Shown: piece after piece, positions 1 through 6,676 of the stretch
Layout: every line of letters starts with the position of its first letter
Numbering within the stretch: the first letter of the stretch is position 1
IMG/VR virus record: IMGVR_UViG_3300025889_000646
Span: 1-29,817 of that record
Source of the DNA: a virus
Reading direction: 5' to 3' (one strand)
Length of the DNA: 29,817 bases
The notes under the pieces: generated by a model
What the model saw: only the letters and a program-made list of their open reading frames with translations
What the model was told of the DNA's origin: nothing
The model's database searches: none
Made by a program: the position numbers and the translations under genes

Positions 1-69
1 GTTTGAGATTCTACAATAAACATTAACGGGGTTGATGAAGATGTAACCGAAGCAGAATCAACATTCAAT

Positions 70-1113
70 ATGTTTGTTAAATTGGATGGTGTACAGTCGG
101 GTATTTATCACGTACCAACAAAAACAGTAAACGTAACTTCGACACCTTGTGCAGATGCCAACTATACTAATTCAGATGGTAGTTACGCGGGTACGGTTGC
201 AAGCGGTGGCACTCTCAACATACCTAACATTACCGTAACTGATAGCGATGGAACTACTTCATCCGTTCCAAGTGTTCAGGACGTTGTATGTACACCCGCT
301 AATTATGGCACTCGGATATTAAGCGTAATGAGAAGGAAATATTGCGTTGAAGCTATGTGTGGTTTTTCGTTTACATATATAGATGACGAATTTGCCGCAG
401 ATGGAAGCGCGGTTATTAGGGTTAGAAGGTCAAGCGATAACAGCGAACAAGACTTCACGCCAAGCGAAATAACCGATGGCACACTAACCACATTTACGGG
501 CGCGGGAGATGGTTACGTGACTAAATTCTACGACCAAACAAGGAACTACTTCAACCTATTCAATACTTCGGCTGGAAACCAAGCAAAGATAGTAACGAGT
601 GGTATTTTAAACACAGATTCTCAAGGCAATCCAACAGCAATAACTACTAGCAGTTTCGGGTATTATTTAGGTGCAAATGGTTCTGCTCAAACAGATTTAC
701 CATTGTTTAGTCCCGTTGGTACAATTTGGAGCGTTTACAGAAGATTTGCCTCAACCGCTGTTAACTTCTTGGTATCTATCTCTAATAATCCTTGCGTTGG
801 TAGGGCGGGAACGGGGTCGTTTCCTAATTCTGTTTCGTCAGGCGCGGCAACTGTTACGTTAAACAATTCAGCACTTGCCGACCAAAATAGAGACACATTA
901 CTAGCAGCGACAGATGACGTTGATGCTATATTGTTTATTAAGGATATTGATTATACAGCATCGGGCAATTGGCGTTTGTCAAATGGCTGTTTAGTTTGGA
1001 AAGACTTTGCTGTTGGTTCTGAAATTTCTGAATTTGTTGTCTCCAAAAAGAATTGGAACGCTTACGAGTCGGAAATCTTTGCCGACAGAAACGCATATTA
1101 TAGCTACTATTAA
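70..1113 (+). CDS. Tail-fibre/adhesin-like virion protein with arabinofuranosidase-B-like lectin fold
   Basis: Probable receptor-binding or virion-decoration protein of 347 aa. Residues about 25-80 are Ser/Thr/Gly-rich and beta-like, typical of tail-fibre linkers. From about residue 80 there is a block with the signature IRVRRSSDN...QDF, then GAGDGYVTKFYDQ and NQAKIV. This resembles the jelly-roll domain related to the catalytic domain of arabinofuranosidase B (ArabFuran-catal), which recurs in surface proteins and phage fibres of Bacteroidota. No enzymatic activity can be claimed. The start is uncertain. The ATG at 70 has no RBS, and the same frame stays open and protein-like back to a TGA at 4-6, so the N-terminus may begin at a non-ATG codon or arise by frameshifting. 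Domain call moderately sure; role inferred from the fold and position before the lysis block. Confidence 0.6.
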   Translation: MFVKLDGVQSGIYHVPTKTVNVTSTPCADANYTNSDGSYAGTVASGGTLNIPNITVTDSDGTTSSVPSVQDVVCTPANYGTRILSVMRRKYCVEAMCGFSFTYIDDEFAADGSAVIRVRRSSDNSEQDFTPSEITDGTLTTFTGAGDGYVTKFYDQTRNYFNLFNTSAGNQAKIVTSGILNTDSQGNPTAITTSSFGYYLGANGSAQTDLPLFSPVGTIWSVYRRFASTAVNFLVSISNNPCVGRAGTGSFPNSVSSGAATVTLNNSALADQNRDTLLAATDDVDAILFIKDIDYTASGNWRLSNGCLVWKDFAVGSEISEFVVSKKNWNAYESEIFADRNAYYSYY

Positions 1114-1114
1114 G

Positions 1115-1309
1115 ATGAAAAAATTACGATTTGAATTAGCTTATTTAGCCATTGCTAGAAGCGCAAAGGAGGCAGAAGATAGAGGTTGCGAGATGTTGTC
1201 AACTAATCAATGGTGGTCTATCGGACAAGATGACAATGGTTACTTTCTGTTTGTTCCTGAAAGCGATGTTGATGGGCTAAGTACTGAAGAGTTAACTAGG
1301 TTAGAATAA
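1115..1309 (+). CDS. Small hypothetical protein, 64 aa
   Basis: A 64-aa protein whose ATG lies one base after the TAA of the fibre-like gene, so the two are probably translated together. A longer reading of this frame starts at 1007 inside the fibre gene, but that extension is a shadow; the ATG at 1115 fits the gene junction. The N-terminal half is a likely amphipathic helix (AYLAIARSAKEAEDRG). It is followed by a beta-like part with WWSIGQDDNGYFLFVPE and an acidic C-terminus. I do not recognise the family. A small tail-associated or chaperone-like role is possible from position only. Confidence 0.6.
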   Translation: MKKLRFELAYLAIARSAKEAEDRGCEMLSTNQWWSIGQDDNGYFLFVPESDVDGLSTEELTRLE

Positions 1310-1326
1310 GGAATAAGAAATAAGGA

Positions 1327-1644
1327 ATGGAACTGACGGAAATCTTAAAGAGTGTTGATGCGCCAGCTATATTGATAGTTTTGGGCTACTTCTTGTATCG
1401 TGCAGATACGAAGGTAAAGGAGAAGGAGGATGAGATTAAAAGCCTAAACGAGTACATTAGAATAAGCGACAAGGAGAACATCAAAACTTTGTCCGAGTTC
1501 GGCAAGTTCTTAGAAAGCCTAATTGCTAACGTTGACTCAATTAAAGGCGAACTAGCAAAAGAAATAAGCCATAGTGCAGAAGTCGTTAAGAATAAGATTG
1601 ACAATCTTAAATTAATAATAGAAAGCAAAAATGAGCCGAGATGA
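1327..1644 (+). CDS. Holin-like membrane protein (single TM plus coiled coil)
   Basis: A 105-aa protein with one N-terminal hydrophobic segment (about residues 12-25, DAPAILIVLGYFLYRAD). A long charged, heptad-like helix runs from about residue 28 to the C-terminus, with many Lys/Glu and regular Ile/Leu. This short TM plus coiled-coil layout resembles the BhlA/UviB group of phage holin-like proteins, and the gene sits at the start of a presumed lysis block. The same layout occurs in other small phage membrane proteins, so holin is an inference. The gene is separated from its upstream neighbour by 17 nt. Confidence 0.5.
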   Translation: MELTEILKSVDAPAILIVLGYFLYRADTKVKEKEDEIKSLNEYIRISDKENIKTLSEFGKFLESLIANVDSIKGELAKEISHSAEVVKNKIDNLKLIIESKNEPR

Positions 1645-1691
1645 AGTTACATTATGTAGGTCTAAGGTTCATTCCGTAATTCGAGAGTACA

Positions 1692-2117
1692 ATGAGCGAA
1701 CTAATCAACTTGAGGGCAAAAGCTTTGCTGAAAATGAAGAATTACCGCGCGAAACAGAAAGCATTAGCGAAGTTGTCGGCAATTCCCGAAGATGGCTATT
1801 GGTGTTGGTTAATTCAAGAGGATTACGAATTTTTAAGCGAATCTTGGAAAAAATCACTTGGTTACGAGGATTGTGAGTTAGAAAATCGTCCCGAAACTTG
1901 GATGGAGTTGATTGACAAGAAAGGTCTGCAAGATGCGTTAGCGAACGTTGATAAGCACTTTCAAACAAGGGGTCAACATCCTTACCATCAAGTAGTAAAT
2001 TACATTTGCAAAGATGGAAGCATTAAGACGTACATTTGCAATGGAGAGGTAACTAAGTGGGATGATAACGGTAAACCGCTTGTGATGATAGGAACGCACG
2101 AAGAAGTCGTTAAATAA
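1692..2117 (+). CDS. Stand-alone PAS-domain protein
   Basis: A 141-aa protein that is almost entirely one PAS fold. About 30 basic helical residues precede the core. The core reads GYWCWLIQEDYEFLSESW..., then LGYEDCELENRPETW, an acidic helix (LQDALANVDKHF), the strand YHQVVNYICKDGSIKTY and a final strand ending at VMIGTHEEV. This order matches the PAS_3/PAC pattern of Bacteroidota sensor kinases. There is no kinase, cyclase or GGDEF output domain, so it may act by binding another protein or a small ligand. An in-frame TAA at 1677-1679 limits the start to 1692. The overlapping ORF at 1631 in another frame lacks protein-like character. PAS identification is strong; function unknown. Confidence 0.72.
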   Translation: MSELINLRAKALLKMKNYRAKQKALAKLSAIPEDGYWCWLIQEDYEFLSESWKKSLGYEDCELENRPETWMELIDKKGLQDALANVDKHFQTRGQHPYHQVVNYICKDGSIKTYICNGEVTKWDDNGKPLVMIGTHEEVVK

Positions 2118-2119
2118 AG

Positions 2120-2257
2120 TTGGGAGAAAGTGAGCGAAAGACAAAAAAGTGGTGTAAATTAGCACCTCGTGAATGTGATAAAAACTGTTTAATCAAAGGA
2201 CAATGTACGCTAAAATCTGCCGCAAGTATTACGAAACGCAAACCGAAGGAACGCTAG
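2120..2257 (+). CDS. Putative 45-aa Cys-rich mini-protein (TTG start)
   Basis: A short frame opening with TTG three bases after the PAS stop and ending inside the next gene. It encodes a compact Cys cluster, WCKLAPRECDKNCLIKGQC, spaced C-x6-C-x3-C-x5-C, followed by a basic tail. The Cys pattern and tight spacing suggest a real zinc-binding or disulfide-bonded mini-protein. The DNA from 2118 to 2202 has no other explanation. It overlaps the following gene by 55 nt in another frame, and the start codon is weak, so this is tentative. Confidence 0.4.
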   Translation: MGESERKTKKWCKLAPRECDKNCLIKGQCTLKSAASITKRKPKER

Positions 2258-2637
2258 AAATCTATGACGAAGAAACAAATGACCTTGAGTTTGTTTGCAA
2301 GACGTTAGAACTACCTTATCGAGATAATGAAAGGAACATTAGTTGCATACCTGAAGGGCATTATGACGTAGTGCCGCGTACATCTAAGAAGTATGGCAAC
2401 CATTTACACGTAACGGGCGTAGAAGGTAGGTCGCTGATTCTAATCCATTATGCTAACTATGTAGGTTCTGACAACCCAAGAACGGGACATTCTGACTTAA
2501 GGGGGTGCATAGCTGTTGGTCAAAAATTTGGAGACATTACGGGCGATGGAATTGTAGAGATTCTAAACTCTAAAAACACAATGAAGGCTTTAATGGATGT
2601 TGCTCCTGATGGCTTTGTTCTAGAGATTACTCAATGA
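2203..2637 (+). CDS. DUF5675 family protein (lysis-region)
   Basis: A 144-aa protein matching the DUF5675 pattern: an early hydrophobic strand, LPYRDNERNISCIPEGHYDV, a central HLHVTGVEGRSLILIHYANYV, and GCIAVGQKFGD near residue 105. The conserved His in LIHYAN and the Cys in RGCIAVG recall the arrangement of L,D-transpeptidase-like folds. Family members often occur in phage lysis or tail regions, but I do not know of a proven activity. A peptidoglycan-directed function is therefore inference from the fold and from the holin-like and spanin-like neighbours. It overlaps the next gene by 4 nt. Confidence 0.7.
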   Translation: MYAKICRKYYETQTEGTLEIYDEETNDLEFVCKTLELPYRDNERNISCIPEGHYDVVPRTSKKYGNHLHVTGVEGRSLILIHYANYVGSDNPRTGHSDLRGCIAVGQKFGDITGDGIVEILNSKNTMKALMDVAPDGFVLEITQ

Positions 2638-2999
2638 ACGGAAGCGAAAAGATACTAGCCGGATTCATTGCCATTCTTGTTTTGATAGTTATGGCGTTGT
2701 CTATTAAGCTACTCAATACAAAGGAAAGCATAGGTGAAAAGGAACGAGAATTAAACCGTATTCATCAGACTAGAATAACCAACTACGAAAACCAAATTAA
2801 CACTACTCGAAAAATTATTCGTAGTTTGCAAGCCGAAAACGAGGAACTAACCAAGCAAAAACAGCGTGTTAAAGTTGTCACCATTCGTGAAATTGATAGT
2901 ATTACTCGGTTGCCTTTCGATGGCAAAGCTAAGTTCTTCGCAAGAGAGATTGCCCGAGTTGATAGTAGTCGAACAAGATACCTTAGTAACGGTAACTGA
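2634..2999 (+). CDS. Membrane-anchored coiled-coil protein, possible i-spanin (Rz-like)
   Basis: A 121-aa protein with one N-terminal TM segment (about residues 8-26, ILAGFIAILVLIVMALSI). It is followed by a long charged coiled coil through residue 85 and a basic C-terminus. This is the plan of Rz-type inner-membrane spanins. The case is strengthened by the next gene, which starts inside it in another frame and has a secretion signal. Spanins diverge quickly, so sequence alone cannot prove this. Other single-TM coiled-coil phage proteins remain possible. Confidence 0.5.
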   Translation: MNGSEKILAGFIAILVLIVMALSIKLLNTKESIGEKERELNRIHQTRITNYENQINTTRKIIRSLQAENEELTKQKQRVKVVTIREIDSITRLPFDGKAKFFAREIARVDSSRTRYLSNGN

Positions 3000-3303
3000 A
3001 CATCAATTCGATATGGTGCTAATAGCTTTCTCATACGCTAAGAGCCTCGAAAACACGTCTAAGCTAACGTCTAAGCAACTAACGCGGCTTGATTCGATAA
3101 ACACCTATCTGAACGAAGTATTGACGTTAGAACGTAAGAAACACGCTGAACAAGATTCTATAATAGTTAACCTTGAGGACGTTATCAAGAAACACGAAAA
3201 GGCAAAGAAGCGTGAAAAGCTAAAGAATGTCTTTATACAAATTGGCGCGGGCATAGTAATAGCTGCTGAAACTGGTTTGATAACTTACCTAATATTGAAA
3301 TGA
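2866..3303 (+). CDS. Exported protein nested with upstream gene, possible o-spanin-like partner
   Basis: A 145-aa protein beginning with GTG inside the preceding gene, overlapping it out of frame by 134 nt. The overlap encodes a convincing signal peptide (LSPFVKLIVLLGC), with LLGC as an imperfect lipobox at about residues 13-16. A coiled-coil region follows (about 75-115), then a C-terminal TM segment (about 120-144, QIGAGIVIAAETGLITYLILK). The signal peptide supports the GTG start over internal ATGs. The nested architecture is reminiscent of Rz/Rz1, but a C-terminal TM segment is unusual for an o-spanin. It may instead be an envelope-spanning protein. Confidence 0.48.
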   Translation: MLKLSPFVKLIVLLGCLSMAKLSSSQERLPELIVVEQDTLVTVTEHQFDMVLIAFSYAKSLENTSKLTSKQLTRLDSINTYLNEVLTLERKKHAEQDSIIVNLEDVIKKHEKAKKREKLKNVFIQIGAGIVIAAETGLITYLILK

Positions 3304-3509
3304 GCGCATACGAAGAGAACGAAGAAACGAAGCTAGTAATTGACGCAATGCTGTACGTTAATAGAAGCATTCAAAGCGACTTAGGAAGCGATTCCACAAC
3401 AGAAGATAAGGAGTTCGCTAGGTTGTATTGGAATTACGCAAAAGCTAAAATTCAAAAATACTCTCCATTATTTTGGGAGGTAATTAAACATCAAGACGAC
3501 GAAGATTAA
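3300..3509 (+). CDS. Small acidic helical protein, 69 aa
   Basis: A 69-aa protein overlapping its upstream neighbour by ATGA. It is predicted mostly helical and acidic, with a central LYWNYAKAKIQKYSPLFW segment and an Asp/Glu-rich C-terminus. No family recognised. It lies two bases before the phosphoesterase gene and is presumably co-translated with it. No membrane segment or zinc motif is visible. Confidence 0.6.
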   Translation: MSAYEENEETKLVIDAMLYVNRSIQSDLGSDSTTEDKEFARLYWNYAKAKIQKYSPLFWEVIKHQDDED

Positions 3510-3511
3510 TT

Positions 3512-4564
3512 ATGGAACATCGACCAAGATTAACGCCTGAAGAGTTTCAGATAATTCAAACGTGGCGCGATAGGGGGCATTTACCCGAACTATTTGAGCA
3601 ATGTAAAGCCGCTGGAATAGATATTAAAGATGTTAAACACTATTGGCATAAGTCGGAGAAGTTCTCAATCTTCGCAAAGAATAAACCTCAATCTTTAGAG
3701 GATACATTCAAGCCTATATTATCCGACCTTAAAAGCTATTCGCCAAAGTTTAAGAAGATTAAGCGTGAAAAGGTTACAGACCCTCATTGTTTAATCATAG
3801 ACCCTTCAGACGTTCACGTTGGCAAGTATGCCGAAAAGCAAGAAACGGGAGAGAATTACAACATTGAAAAGGCTGTTAAGCAAGTAGACGAGGGTATTGA
3901 TGGTATATTATCAAAAGCGTTTGGGTTTAACATTGATAAGGTTATTTTCGTAATAGGTAACGATTGCTTGCATATTGACACGCCTAAACGAACCACAACA
4001 AGCGGAACACCACAAGACACTAGCGGAATGTGGCACGAAGCATTTACAGCCGCAAAAGAGATGTATATACGTGCCATTGAGCGAATACTACCTTATTCAG
4101 ATGTTGAGATAATATTTAACCCAAGCAACCACGATTATATGAGTGGCTTTATGTTAGCCCAAACTATTCAGGCTTACTTCAGGTGGTCAAAGAATGTAAA
4201 GTTTGACGTTAGTATTGCGCATCGAAAGTACACCAAGTACGGCAACAATATGATTGCTACAAGTCACGGAGATGGGGCAAAGCTACCTGACACACCTCTA
4301 CTAATGGCAACCGAAAACCCGCAAATGTGGAACGATTGCCAGTTTAGGTACATTTATCTTCACCACATACACCACAAGCAGACCCATAAATTTATGAGTG
4401 GTAAGGACTTTATAGGTGTTACAGCCGAATATCTACGCACTCCAAGCCCTTCTGATAGTTGGCATAGTCGTAACGGTTATGTAGGGGCTAAAAAGGCAAT
4501 AGAAGCGTTTATCCATAGCTTTGAAAACGGTCAGGTCGCGCGTTTAACACACCATTGCGGATGA
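3512..4564 (+). CDS. Calcineurin-like metallophosphoesterase
   Basis: A 350-aa protein with the metal-binding motifs of the calcineurin-like phosphoesterase superfamily in order: D-V-H at residues 100-102, G-N-D at 149-151, N-H-D at 206-208, S-H-G-D at 251-254 and a His-rich HHIHH at 284-288. These would coordinate a dinuclear metal site for phosphoester hydrolysis. The N-terminal 50 residues look like a small helical module (TPEEFQIIQTWRDRG). Related proteins are common in phages of Bacteroidota; the substrate is unknown, with nucleic acid processing a reasonable guess. Its stop overlaps the start of the GIY-YIG fragment by ATGA. Confidence 0.85.
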   Translation: MEHRPRLTPEEFQIIQTWRDRGHLPELFEQCKAAGIDIKDVKHYWHKSEKFSIFAKNKPQSLEDTFKPILSDLKSYSPKFKKIKREKVTDPHCLIIDPSDVHVGKYAEKQETGENYNIEKAVKQVDEGIDGILSKAFGFNIDKVIFVIGNDCLHIDTPKRTTTSGTPQDTSGMWHEAFTAAKEMYIRAIERILPYSDVEIIFNPSNHDYMSGFMLAQTIQAYFRWSKNVKFDVSIAHRKYTKYGNNMIATSHGDGAKLPDTPLLMATENPQMWNDCQFRYIYLHHIHHKQTHKFMSGKDFIGVTAEYLRTPSPSDSWHSRNGYVGAKKAIEAFIHSFENGQVARLTHHCG

Positions 4565-4761
4565 CAACAATAGGAATATATAAGGTTACATCTCCCTCAA
4601 ATAGAGTTTACATTGGTCAGAGCGTAAACATTGAACGCAGATTAAAGAGATATAAGTCTCTATCAATAAAAACCAAACAACAGACCAAGCTATGGAGGTC
4701 TTTGATAAAACACACCACGTTTAAGCACGAATCAAAAATAATTTTGTTTTTCAATCCGTAA
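4561..4761 (+). pseudogene. Truncated GIY-YIG endonuclease
   Basis: A 66-residue frame beginning at the ATG overlapping the upstream stop. It opens with a clear GIY-YIG N-terminus: TTIGIYKVTSPSNRVYIGQS, then NIERRLKRYKSL. The frame then reads LWRSLIKHTTFKHESK and stops. In intact enzymes the KYG...F-E-I-I strand and the catalytic Glu follow, so most of the nuclease domain is missing. The break coincides with the left copy of the 21-bp direct repeat at 4720-4740. The frame is best read as a remnant left when the downstream cassette was acquired. A functional mini-protein is unlikely. Confidence 0.7.
4720..4740. repeat. 21-bp direct repeat, left copy
   Basis: An exact 21-bp sequence beginning TTTAAGCACGAATC and ending AAAAATA, repeated at 5625-5645. 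It lies inside the end of the truncated GIY-YIG frame and just upstream of the PP-loop gene promoter. It bounds the PP-loop cassette with the second copy. Confidence 0.9.
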
Positions 4762-4773
4762 GACGTACATTTG
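4743..4773 (+). promoter_or_regulatory. Bacteroidota-type promoter of the PP-loop gene
   Basis: TTTG at 4743-4746 and TACATTTG at 4766-4773, separated by 19 nt. This is a full match to the TTTG / TAnnTTTG consensus for the primary sigma factor of Bacteroidota. Transcription would begin about 6-7 nt after the second box, at or next to the ATG at 4778, so the mRNA should be leaderless or nearly so. Confidence 0.75.
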
Positions 4774-4777
4774 AAAA

Positions 4778-5629
4778 ATGAAAACAGTAACAAGCGTAAG
4801 CGGTGGCAAGACATCCGCATACATTCACGCCAATTTTGATTCAGATTTAAGCGTGTTTTCTTTGGTTAGGATTGAAGATACAGCTAACCTTTGGATGAAG
4901 GGAAAAGACGAAAAAACTAGGCAGCTTGTTTCAGATAAATTGGGAGGTGTTGAGTTTATTGGAACTGCTGAAATGGATGAAATCATTTACACCATCTTAG
5001 ACCTTGAGCAATTCACAGGAAAGAAAATTGATTGGATTACAGGAGATACATTTGAGCAAGTTATTCGCAATCATAGCAACTACCTACCTAATCAAATGGC
5101 AAGGTACTGCACGGTAGATATGAAGATAGTGCCAATCTTTGAATATTTGCAAGACAAGATAGATTTGCCTTGTATAATGAACATCGGCTATCGACCAAAC
5201 GAAACGAAACGAGCAGACAGACTGAAGGAGCGTGAAACAGATGGAATAGAACTATTTGATACTGTCATAGGTAAATCTAAGAATGGTAAAACAAATAGAT
5301 GGGGAAAGGTAGCATATCGAACCTGTCAATTCCCTTTGATTGAGAATAACATTCATAAAGATACTATTCACGAGTATTGGAAAGACAAGCCTGTAAGATT
5401 CGCCTATCGTAATAACTGCGTAGGGTGTGTGAATAGACAACCATTATTCCTGTCTCATATGGCTAATAAAGACCCAGAGACGTTTAATTGGTTTGTCAAG
5501 CAAGAAGAATTAACGGGTAACACATTTAATAGCAAAACAAGCTATGCGAAGATTCAGAATTTTGGCGTTCAACATCAGTTATTTGATGACGATTTCAATG
5601 ATTGTGATTCTGGTTTCTGTGGAATTTAA
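4778..5629 (+). CDS. PP-loop ATPase, PAPS-reductase-like
   Basis: A 283-aa protein of the adenine-nucleotide alpha-hydrolase (PAPS reductase / PP-loop) superfamily. The PP-loop is SGGKTSAY at residues 8-15, close to the N-terminus. Supporting features are Y-C-T-V-D-M-K near residue 110, GYRPNETKRADR near 147, a NNCVGCVNR Cys pair near 215 and a C-terminal Cys pair. It probably activates a substrate as an adenylate; sulfur transfer or another modification cannot be separated by sequence. Similar stand-alone proteins are frequent in phages. The gene has its own promoter, and its stop codon lies within the right copy of the 21-bp repeat, so it looks like a self-contained acquired unit. Confidence 0.82.
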   Translation: MKTVTSVSGGKTSAYIHANFDSDLSVFSLVRIEDTANLWMKGKDEKTRQLVSDKLGGVEFIGTAEMDEIIYTILDLEQFTGKKIDWITGDTFEQVIRNHSNYLPNQMARYCTVDMKIVPIFEYLQDKIDLPCIMNIGYRPNETKRADRLKERETDGIELFDTVIGKSKNGKTNRWGKVAYRTCQFPLIENNIHKDTIHEYWKDKPVRFAYRNNCVGCVNRQPLFLSHMANKDPETFNWFVKQEELTGNTFNSKTSYAKIQNFGVQHQLFDDDFNDCDSGFCGI

Positions 5630-5645
5630 GCACGAATCAAAAATA
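5625..5645. repeat. 21-bp direct repeat, right copy
   Basis: Exact second copy of the 4720-4740 sequence. It contains the TAA of the PP-loop gene at 5627-5629 and sits just before the early promoter at 5669. Confidence 0.9.
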
Positions 5646-5668
5646 TTTTCACTTTTTTGCTCTAATTA

Positions 5669-5700
5669 TTTGCGTAGTTGCAAAGTAATTCCGTAATTCG
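5669..5700 (+). promoter_or_regulatory. Early promoter 1 (TTTGCGTA box)
   Basis: TTTGCGTA at 5669-5676 and a degenerate second box GTAATTCG at 5693-5700, with 20 nt between the TTTG and the octamer. Spacing and flanks align with the stronger promoter at 9419-9450, including the following TCATCATTAACG. The weak second box may mean lower activity or dependence on an activator. Confidence 0.55.
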
Positions 5701-5702
5701 TG

Positions 5703-5741
5703 TCATCATTAACGAAATAACCCACTAAAAACAACAAAAAG
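5703..5741 (+). promoter_or_regulatory. Early leader motif, copy 1
   Basis: Leader reading TCATCATTAACG, then AAATAACCCACTAAAA and an A/C-rich stretch to the ATG. It is nearly identical to the leader at 9452-9489, although the genes that follow are unrelated. In this copy the G-run that could pair with CCC is replaced by AAA, so the mini-hairpin is lost while CCCACTAA is kept. Confidence 0.6.
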
Positions 5742-6056
5742 ATGAACACTACTTACGACATTAACAAGGAAAAGACAACATTTAAACTAGGTGGAGGAAT
5801 TAGCCTGTCTAGAGATAAGTATGCTAAAGCTGTAAATGACAATATTGTTATCTATATTGATGATGAGCCGCATATTTGCAGCGTTATTGAGTTTGAAAAA
5901 TGGTCTAAGTTGTCTGAAAAAGAAGTTAACCGGATTTCTTTGCTATCAAAGTCTATTTCTTATAATTCATTTATCATACTTCCTAACTCTTTCCCTGATT
6001 GCAGTCTTGAAGAGTGGTCTAATATTAACGCTTATCTAGTAGTTTACAAAGGATAA
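5742..6056 (+). CDS. Hypothetical early protein, 104 aa
   Basis: A 104-aa protein and the first gene after early promoter 1. It is beta-like at the N-terminus (FKLGGGISLSRDKYAKAV, NIVIYIDDEPHICSVIEF), followed by a helical middle and an aromatic C-terminus. I see no known motif. As the first early gene next to a strong leader it may be a host-takeover protein, but this is only position-based. Confidence 0.65.
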   Translation: MNTTYDINKEKTTFKLGGGISLSRDKYAKAVNDNIVIYIDDEPHICSVIEFEKWSKLSEKEVNRISLLSKSISYNSFIILPNSFPDCSLEEWSNINAYLVVYKG

Positions 6057-6060
6057 AATA

Positions 6061-6106
6061 AACCAAAACGGGGCAACCATAAGAACGCCCCACTAAACAC
6101 AACAAA
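6061..6106 (+). promoter_or_regulatory. Intercistronic leader with hairpin, copy 1
   Basis: Begins AACCAAAACGGGGC at 6061-6074, the same 14 bases as at 9626-9639. GGGGC at 6070-6074 can pair with GCCCC near 6087-6091, giving a 5-bp hairpin. CACTAA and an A/C-rich run to the ATG at 6107 follow. The likely role is translation initiation, mRNA stability or processing; no promoter boxes are visible here. Confidence 0.6.
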
Positions 6107-6367
6107 ATGCAAAAAGTAGAAAGGATTAAATGGCAAGGTTTCACAGTAGATGTTTACTTCGAAGATGACGAGTACGACATTCACATTGATGACATTAGCC
6201 CCATTGAAAAAGACAAGTCAGAGTTTCTGTACGAGTTCGGAACTATGTCAAACGCTTACGATGAAATTGTTCAGATAGTTTCTGAAGCGATAGCAGAGCC
6301 AGTTGAGATAGAAGATTATGAAGCTGATTACGCTGATGAAATTAGAGACGCAAAACTAGACCAATGA
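6107..6367 (+). CDS. Very acidic hypothetical protein, 86 aa
   Basis: An 86-aa, strongly acidic protein. A beta-like N-terminus (VERIKWQGFTVDVYFEDDEYDIHIDDI) is followed by a helix and an Asp/Glu-rich C-terminus. The charge suggests a possible DNA mimic or an interaction protein, but no family is recognised. It follows a leader hairpin and overlaps the next gene by ATGA. Confidence 0.65.
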   Translation: MQKVERIKWQGFTVDVYFEDDEYDIHIDDISPIEKDKSEFLYEFGTMSNAYDEIVQIVSEAIAEPVEIEDYEADYADEIRDAKLDQ

Positions 6368-6537
6368 AAACACTACGAGAACGAGTAATAAGCAACATTA
6401 TAAGAAGCAACACTACTTCACAGCTAAAGTCATCAATTAGATACGCTGAATTAGCTGGAATGCTAGAAGATGAAACTATACAGGAATGGATTCATTTTCG
6501 TAAATTGCTAGTCTTTGACGATTTAGCACCATATTAA
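6364..6537 (+). CDS. Small helical protein, 57 aa
   Basis: A 57-aa frame whose ATG overlaps the upstream TGA. The N-terminus is basic (MKTLRERVISNIIRS) and the rest looks helical (YAELAGMLEDETIQEWIHFRKLL). No family recognised. The overlap, the early operon context and the absence of any other explanation for this stretch support a real gene. Confidence 0.55.
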   Translation: MKTLRERVISNIIRSNTTSQLKSSIRYAELAGMLEDETIQEWIHFRKLLVFDDLAPY

Positions 6538-6559
6538 TAACAGAAACAACAGAGAAAAA

Positions 6560-6676
6560 ATGAAAGAACTATTTAAAGCACTCGCAGCATTGAAATTAAT
6601 TTCATACCTTTATGGGTATGATGAATATAAAAGAATACATAAAAAATCATTTCAATTACAACCCAGTTACTGGTAA
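6560..6676 (+). pseudogene. Possible orphaned start of the annealing-protein gene
   Basis: A 38-codon frame after a typical A-rich leader, opening MKELFKALAALK, which is how many Erf-family proteins begin. It loses that character after about 14 residues, where the HNH endonuclease frame starts. The intact Erf-like gene begins at 7039 with a similar ATGAAAG-ACTA-TT start. The simplest reading is that the HNH gene inserted at the start of the annealing-protein gene and supplied or copied a new start downstream. The alternative is a short independent gene. Confidence 0.35.

Noticed and set aside
1631-1876. 81-codon frame overlapping the PAS gene
   Set aside because: It lies in another frame under the PAS gene, has no domain, and its N-terminus overlaps the holin-like gene end. 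The PAS frame explains the region.
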